IMG/VR virus record: IMGVR_UViG_3300048837_000699
Location: 1-32,848 of that record
Source of the DNA: a virus
Strand: one strand, 5' to 3'
Length of the DNA stretch: 32,848 bases
Made by a program: the position numbers and the translations under genes. Below are positions 29,181 to 32,848 of the stretch, piece after piece. The stretch's first letter is position 1; each line of letters starts with the position of its first letter. Under the pieces are notes generated by a model that worked only from the letters and a program-made list of their open reading frames with translations, was not told the DNA's origin and ran no database searches.

Positions 29181-29549
29181 GTGCCAAAGGCGCCGCCCGT
29201 TCATAAGCCCTTCGGCAAGCGCCGAGTCGCAACATCGCAGCGAAAGGATGATGCGGGCGCGAGGCTCACGCGCAAGGTGCACAACTCTGCACGCTGGCGC
29301 TACCAGGTGCAGCCGATGCAGCTCAGACATCATCCCCTGTGCTGCATGTGCCAGGCCGAAGGCAGGGTCGAGGCAGCCAAGCACGTCGACCACATCCGGC
29401 CGCTGCGTGACGGTGGTGCAGCGTTCGATCCGTCGAACCTTCGCAGCCTTTGCCATGCACACCACTCGTCTGTGACACGCCAATGGCAGAACCAGCGAGG
29501 CGATCAGGAGTCGTCTGCGGCGCCCGCCCCGGCCTATGTCATCGCATAG
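29181..29549 (+). CDS. HNH endonuclease next to terminase (gp74-like)
   Basis: This 122-residue protein starts at GTG 29181. It has CCMCQAEGRVEAAKHVDHIR, PLRDGGAAFDPSNLRSLCHA and HHSSVT, a complete HNH core with flanking CxxC. HNH proteins of this type directly upstream of terminase genes (as HK97 gp74) stimulate terminase cutting at cos and are needed for head morphogenesis. Place and motif support this role, unlike the other HNH genes here, which look like homing elements. Confidence 0.85.
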   Translation: MPKAPPVHKPFGKRRVATSQRKDDAGARLTRKVHNSARWRYQVQPMQLRHHPLCCMCQAEGRVEAAKHVDHIRPLRDGGAAFDPSNLRSLCHAHHSSVTRQWQNQRGDQESSAAPAPAYVIA

Positions 29550-29647
29550 GGCAGGGGGGGCGGTCCGAGACTTTTTCTGGTCGGTCGGACGAGCGCGCCC
29601 CCAGGACGATTTTTGCACTTCCGAAATAGGATCTCCGGTTCGCACTT
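29550..29647 (+). other. Candidate cos region with inverted repeats
   Basis: This non-coding stretch between the HNH gene and the small terminase holds GTCCGA (29563-29568) pairing with TCGGAC (29585-29590), and an outer GGGGGGCG (29555-29562) pairing with CGCGCCCCC (29594-29602). HNH-TerS-TerL phages usually carry cos here. No cohesive end can be read directly, so this is an inference from place and symmetry. Confidence 0.35.
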
Positions 29648-30058
29648 ATGGCGAGGCCCCGCACACCATCCAACGTCCTCGAGCTCCGGGGGTCGTTCAA
29701 GACGCACCCCGAGCGACGTCGTGAGGACGCCGAGGGCGCCGCCCCGTGGTCCGATGAGCCTCCCGAACACCTGACCGGCCCGGAAATCGCCGCCTGGCGC
29801 GAGGTGGTCGCCTCGCTGCCGAAGGTGGCGGTCTCCTCGAGCGAGCGATTCGGAATCGCACAGATGGCCCGACTATGGGCGACGCTGAAGACGACCCACC
29901 CGTCATCGCCGGATTTTAAGAAGCTCGACGACAGCTTCCGGCAGTGGGCGATCCAGATGGGCATGACCCTACAGGCCAGGACGAAACTCGGCACCAGTGG
30001 CGACAAGAGCGAAGGCAACAAGTTCGCGAAGTTCAAGGCGAGCGCAGAAACCGGCTGA
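29648..30058 (+). CDS. Terminase small subunit (P27/Terminase_4 family)
   Basis: This 136-residue protein begins MARPRTPSNVLELRGSFKTH, the hallmark of P27-type small terminases, followed by HLTGPEIAAWREVVASLPKV and a C-terminal helix. It should recognise the packaging site and load the large subunit. The length is normal. Its end overlaps the large subunit frame by about 60 bases. Confidence 0.85.
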   Translation: MARPRTPSNVLELRGSFKTHPERRREDAEGAAPWSDEPPEHLTGPEIAAWREVVASLPKVAVSSSERFGIAQMARLWATLKTTHPSSPDFKKLDDSFRQWAIQMGMTLQARTKLGTSGDKSEGNKFAKFKASAETG

Positions 30059-31718
30059 TTACGTCGCGGTCGCGATCGCCTATGCGGAGACGGTCGTCGA
30101 GGATCGTCGCGGCCAACGCTACGGCAGATGGGCCCGCCTCGCGGCCCGGCGGTTCCTCGCTGACCTGAAGCGGGCCCGCCGCAAGCGCCCGCCGTTCAGC
30201 TGGTCACCCGACCAGGCGAACGCGGCCTGCGGGTTCATCGAGCAGCTGCCGCACGTCGAGGGCGTGTGGGAGTCGCCGACGATCACGCTCGAGCCTGCCC
30301 AGGTGTTCTTCCTGTGCAACCTGTTCGGGTTCCGCAACCCCGACGGGTCGCGGCGGTTCACGACGGCCCTGTTCGCCGTGGCCCGCAAGAATGCGAAATC
30401 GGCCCTGGCTGCGGCGATCCTGCTGTACGTGTTCTGCACGGAGCCGGAGGTCGGCCCGCAGGTGCTCTCGGCCGCCACGACCGGCGACCAGGCGCGGATC
30501 GTCTGGGGTGTGGCGAAGCGCATGGTCGAGAAGACGCCGGACCTGCGGGAGGCGTTCACGCTCGAGCCATTCGCCAACGCGATCGCGCGCTACGAGGTCG
30601 GCGGCACGTTCCGCCCGATCAACGCAAAGGCCTCGACGCAGGACGGCCTGAACCCGTCGGCGCTGTGCTTCGACGAGCTCCACGCGCACAAGACGCGCGA
30701 CCTGTTCGACGTGCTGCGCTCGGCAGCCGGCGCCCGAAAGTCGCCGCTGTTCCTGTACACGACGACCGAGGGCTTCGAGACCCCGGGCCCCTGGCCGGAG
30801 GTGCGGACGTTCGCCTTCCAGGTGCTGCAGGGCGTCGTCGAGGCGGATCACTTCCTCGCGGTCTACTACGCCCTGGACGAGGCCGACGACGACTTCGACG
30901 AATCGAAGTGGGGCAAGGCGAACCCGCTGCTCGACGTGTCGGTCAGCCTTTCGGAGCTGCGCAAATACGCGATCGAGGCGAAGCAGCAGCCGTCGGCGCT
31001 GGCCGAGTTCCGCATCAAGCGGCTGAACCGCCAGGCGTCGTCGGCCGAGGGGCATATCAACCTGCTGCGCTGGCAAAAGTGCGCCGGCGCGGTCGATCTC
31101 GAGGCGATGGTCGGCGAGCCCTGCTGGGCGGCATTCGACCTCGCGAGCACACGGGACATGACCGCCTGGCGGCTCCTGTGGCTGAAGGACGAGATCTGGT
31201 GGACGTGGGGCCGGTGTTGGGTGCCGGAGCACGCGGTCGCGCAGCGGAACGAGCGTGGGACGGTTCGGTATGCCCCATGGGTAGCGTCGGGTCACCTGAC
31301 GGTCACCGAGGGCGACGTGACGGACTTCCGGGTGATCGAGCGCGAGATCCTCGAGGACTGCGCCCGGTTCAATCCCCGGAAGATCGCCTACGACCCGTGG
31401 AACGCCTCGCAGCTGGTGAACCAGCTCACCGAGCACCGTCTGCCGCTCGAACAGTTCCGCCAAGGTCCGCAATCGTACAACCCGGCCATGCAGGCGCTCG
31501 ACCGGGCCTACACCGCCGGCAACTTCCGCCATGGCGGCGACCCGATCCTGCAGTGGAATGCAGCCAACCTGGTCGCGCGGCGGGACGTGAATATGAACAT
31601 GGCGCCGGATCGCAAGCGCAGCGCCGAGAAGATCGACGCGATCGTAGCGCTGCTGATGGCGTTCGGCGTGGCGTCCGTGCCGGAAGAGCGGCGCGAGTAC
31701 GAGGCCTTTTTCCTCTGA
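29997..31718 (+). CDS. Terminase large subunit
   Basis: This 573-residue protein is counted from GTG 29997, the first start in frame; the conserved part begins around residue 20. Walker A is ARKNAKSALAAA (about 129-140) and Walker B with the catalytic Glu is ALCFDELHAH (about 222-231); the C-terminal nuclease begins at CWAAFDLASTRDMTAW and continues with conserved Asp residues. It is the HK97-type ATPase-nuclease that packages and cuts phage DNA. The stop overlaps a GAGG that serves the protease gene. Confidence 0.93.
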   Translation: MATRAKATSSRSSRRAQKPADYVAVAIAYAETVVEDRRGQRYGRWARLAARRFLADLKRARRKRPPFSWSPDQANAACGFIEQLPHVEGVWESPTITLEPAQVFFLCNLFGFRNPDGSRRFTTALFAVARKNAKSALAAAILLYVFCTEPEVGPQVLSAATTGDQARIVWGVAKRMVEKTPDLREAFTLEPFANAIARYEVGGTFRPINAKASTQDGLNPSALCFDELHAHKTRDLFDVLRSAAGARKSPLFLYTTTEGFETPGPWPEVRTFAFQVLQGVVEADHFLAVYYALDEADDDFDESKWGKANPLLDVSVSLSELRKYAIEAKQQPSALAEFRIKRLNRQASSAEGHINLLRWQKCAGAVDLEAMVGEPCWAAFDLASTRDMTAWRLLWLKDEIWWTWGRCWVPEHAVAQRNERGTVRYAPWVASGHLTVTEGDVTDFRVIEREILEDCARFNPRKIAYDPWNASQLVNQLTEHRLPLEQFRQGPQSYNPAMQALDRAYTAGNFRHGGDPILQWNAANLVARRDVNMNMAPDRKRSAEKIDAIVALLMAFGVASVPEERREYEAFFL

Positions 31719-31727
31719 GGTAACCCG

Positions 31728-32309
31728 ATGGATCGCGCATACAGCCAGTTCGAAGTGAAGGCGATCGATGACGCCGAGGAGCGCATCGTCACGGGCATCG
31801 CCTCGAGCATCAGCGCCGATCGCATGAGCGACGTCGTGGTGCCGGCGGGGGCCAAGTTCGTGCTGCCGTTGCCGCTGCTGCACCAGCACCGCCGCGACGC
31901 ACCGATCGGCGAGGTGTTCGAAGCCTCGGTCACCGGCAAGCGGATTACCGTGAAGGCGCGCATCGCGAAGGACAGCGGCCTCGACTACGTCGAAACCGCC
32001 TGGAAGCAGATCAAGGCGAAGCTCGTGAAGGGCTTCTCGATCGGCTTTCGCTCGCTCAAGCACGAGCCGATCGACCCCGAGCGCCCGTGGGACGGCTACA
32101 AGTTCCTGGAATGGGAGTGGCTTGAGCTCAGCGCCGTGACGATCCCGGCCAACGCCGACGCCACCATCCAGACCATCAAGATGTACGACTCTGCTGCGCG
32201 GGCCGCGACTGGCCAGGCGCGCGGCGGGGTCATTCTCGTGCCCGGCGTTTCGGGCGAACCCTCCACCGTCAAGCGCGGTGGCATCCCCCTGATTCCCCGA
32301 GGTAAGTGA
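31728..32309 (+). CDS. HK97-type prohead protease
   Basis: This 193-residue protein starts after GAGG (31717-31720). It has the family features: ADRMSDVVVPAGAKF, the histidine region LLHQHRRDAPIGEV (His52/His54), KLVKGFSIGFRSL with the likely catalytic Ser104, and ELSAVTIPANADA. It should cut the capsid delta domain during maturation. It directly follows the large terminase; the portal gene normally found between them is absent. Confidence 0.92.
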   Translation: MDRAYSQFEVKAIDDAEERIVTGIASSISADRMSDVVVPAGAKFVLPLPLLHQHRRDAPIGEVFEASVTGKRITVKARIAKDSGLDYVETAWKQIKAKLVKGFSIGFRSLKHEPIDPERPWDGYKFLEWEWLELSAVTIPANADATIQTIKMYDSAARAATGQARGGVILVPGVSGEPSTVKRGGIPLIPRGK

Positions 32310-32310
32310 A

Positions 32311-32848
32311 ATGAAGACGGTTACCGACCAGATCAAGGATCTGGAAAACACCCGCGCGGCGAAGGTCGCCCGGATGGAGGAGGTCTCGCGCAAGTCGATC
32401 GACGAAGGTCGTTCGATGGACGAGGCCGAGGCCGATGAGTTCGACAGCATCGAAGTCGAGATGAAGGCCCTCGACGCCGACCTGGTGCGCCTGCGCCGGC
32501 TCGAGCAGCTGACCGGCCAGCGTGCCAAAGCCGTGAGCCAGGAGCCGACGGCGAAGGCCGCCGGCGAGTCCCGCGGTGCGGGTCCGGCCATCATCGTCAA
32601 CCGCGAGGCCGACGAGAAGTTCCGCGGCCAGAACTTCACCCGCAAGGTGATCGCCCGCACGCTCGCGCAGCTCGAGAACGAGAGCCTCGGCGGCGAGGTT
32701 CGCACGGCGGCCGACATCGCCCAGCAGCGCTGGGGCCGCAGCAACCCGCAGCTCGTCGAGGTGATCCGCGCCGGTGTGGCCGGTCACGGGTCGGGCAGCG
32801 GCGAGCCGGGCGCGGAGCTCGTCTCGGCGGACAACCGCTACACGGGCG
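32311..32848 (+). CDS. HK97-type major capsid protein, 3' partial
   Basis: The ATG at 32311 follows GAGG (32299-32302), and the frame is open to the right edge (about 179 residues seen). The first 80 residues are a charged coiled coil (IKDLENTRAAKVARMEEVSR), the delta scaffold domain removed by the protease. The beginning of the N-arm and fold follows, with FRGQNFTRKVIARTLAQLEN. The protease upstream supports the call. The shell-forming part lies outside the window. Confidence 0.88.
   Translation, partial: MKTVTDQIKDLENTRAAKVARMEEVSRKSIDEGRSMDEAEADEFDSIEVEMKALDADLVRLRRLEQLTGQRAKAVSQEPTAKAAGESRGAGPAIIVNREADEKFRGQNFTRKVIARTLAQLENESLGGEVRTAADIAQQRWGRSNPQLVEVIRAGVAGHGSGSGEPGAELVSADNRYTG

Noticed and set aside
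1-32848. CRISPR array, reverse transcriptase or diversity-generating element, transposase
   Set aside because: No spaced direct repeats of CRISPR type, no reverse transcriptase motif, no template/variable repeat pair and no transposase were seen; the only repeated elements are operators, att arm repeats and glycine triplets.

Overview
This window is most of the genome of a temperate, long-tailed (siphovirus-like) phage of the HK97/lambda structural type, in GC-rich DNA (by eye about 65% GC). The host is probably a GC-rich proteobacterium; nothing in the sequence fixes the genus. The sequence starts inside a tail-completion gene and stops inside the major capsid gene. The late genes therefore join across the two ends: terminase, protease and capsid at the right end continue into head-tail and tail genes at the left end. 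An apparently unbroken attP lies in the middle, between the lysis genes and the integrase. This layout fits a circular or virion-derived phage genome better than an integrated prophage. The missing stretch must hold the rest of the capsid gene, the portal and the connector genes.

Layout: 1-4577 tail completion, tail tube, frameshifting tail chaperones, tape measure and a DUF2460 tail-tip protein. 4600-9531 is a cargo cassette of putative glycosyltransferases, an FkbM methyltransferase and an HNH endonuclease, lying between two tail-tip genes that are usually adjacent. 9528-15337 DUF2163 protein, NlpC/P60 peptidase, a J-like tail-tip protein carrying a polyglycine domain, and a DUF2793 fibre-like protein. 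15337-17444 lysis region: a gene cut short by an antisense HNH gene, a GH108 endolysin, a holin fused to a lipoprotein, and a small protein. 17444-17652 attP with the 3' half of a tRNA-Arg(CCT).

17653-20856 is the leftward early operon: integrase, DUF4224, an excisionase/GIY-YIG fusion, a RecT remnant and small genes. 20857-21982 is the immunity region: a CI-like repressor with a cotranscribed zinc-ribbon membrane protein, flanked by two near-identical promoter-operator elements facing away from each other. 21983-27741 is the rightward early operon: a Cro-like protein, a ribbon-helix-helix-like protein, a TcmP-like protein and a DUF5131 (Gp37/Gp68) radical-SAM-motif protein, several small genes, a VRR-NUC nuclease, a putative late antiterminator and a GIY-YIG nuclease. 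Two terminators follow at 27779-27882, then an exported FN3-like protein, small ORFs, an HNH gene, a candidate cos region, the terminase subunits, the prohead protease and the capsid start.

Inferred working: the repressor holds both early promoters through shared 16-bp operators, the leftward operon serves integration and excision, and the rightward operon leads to late antitermination past the terminators into one long late operon. The parts least explained by standard phage biology are the glycan cassette, the TcmP/DUF5131 pair with its HNH-like neighbour, the polyglycine tail-tip insertion, the holin-lipoprotein fusion and the excisionase/GIY-YIG fusion.
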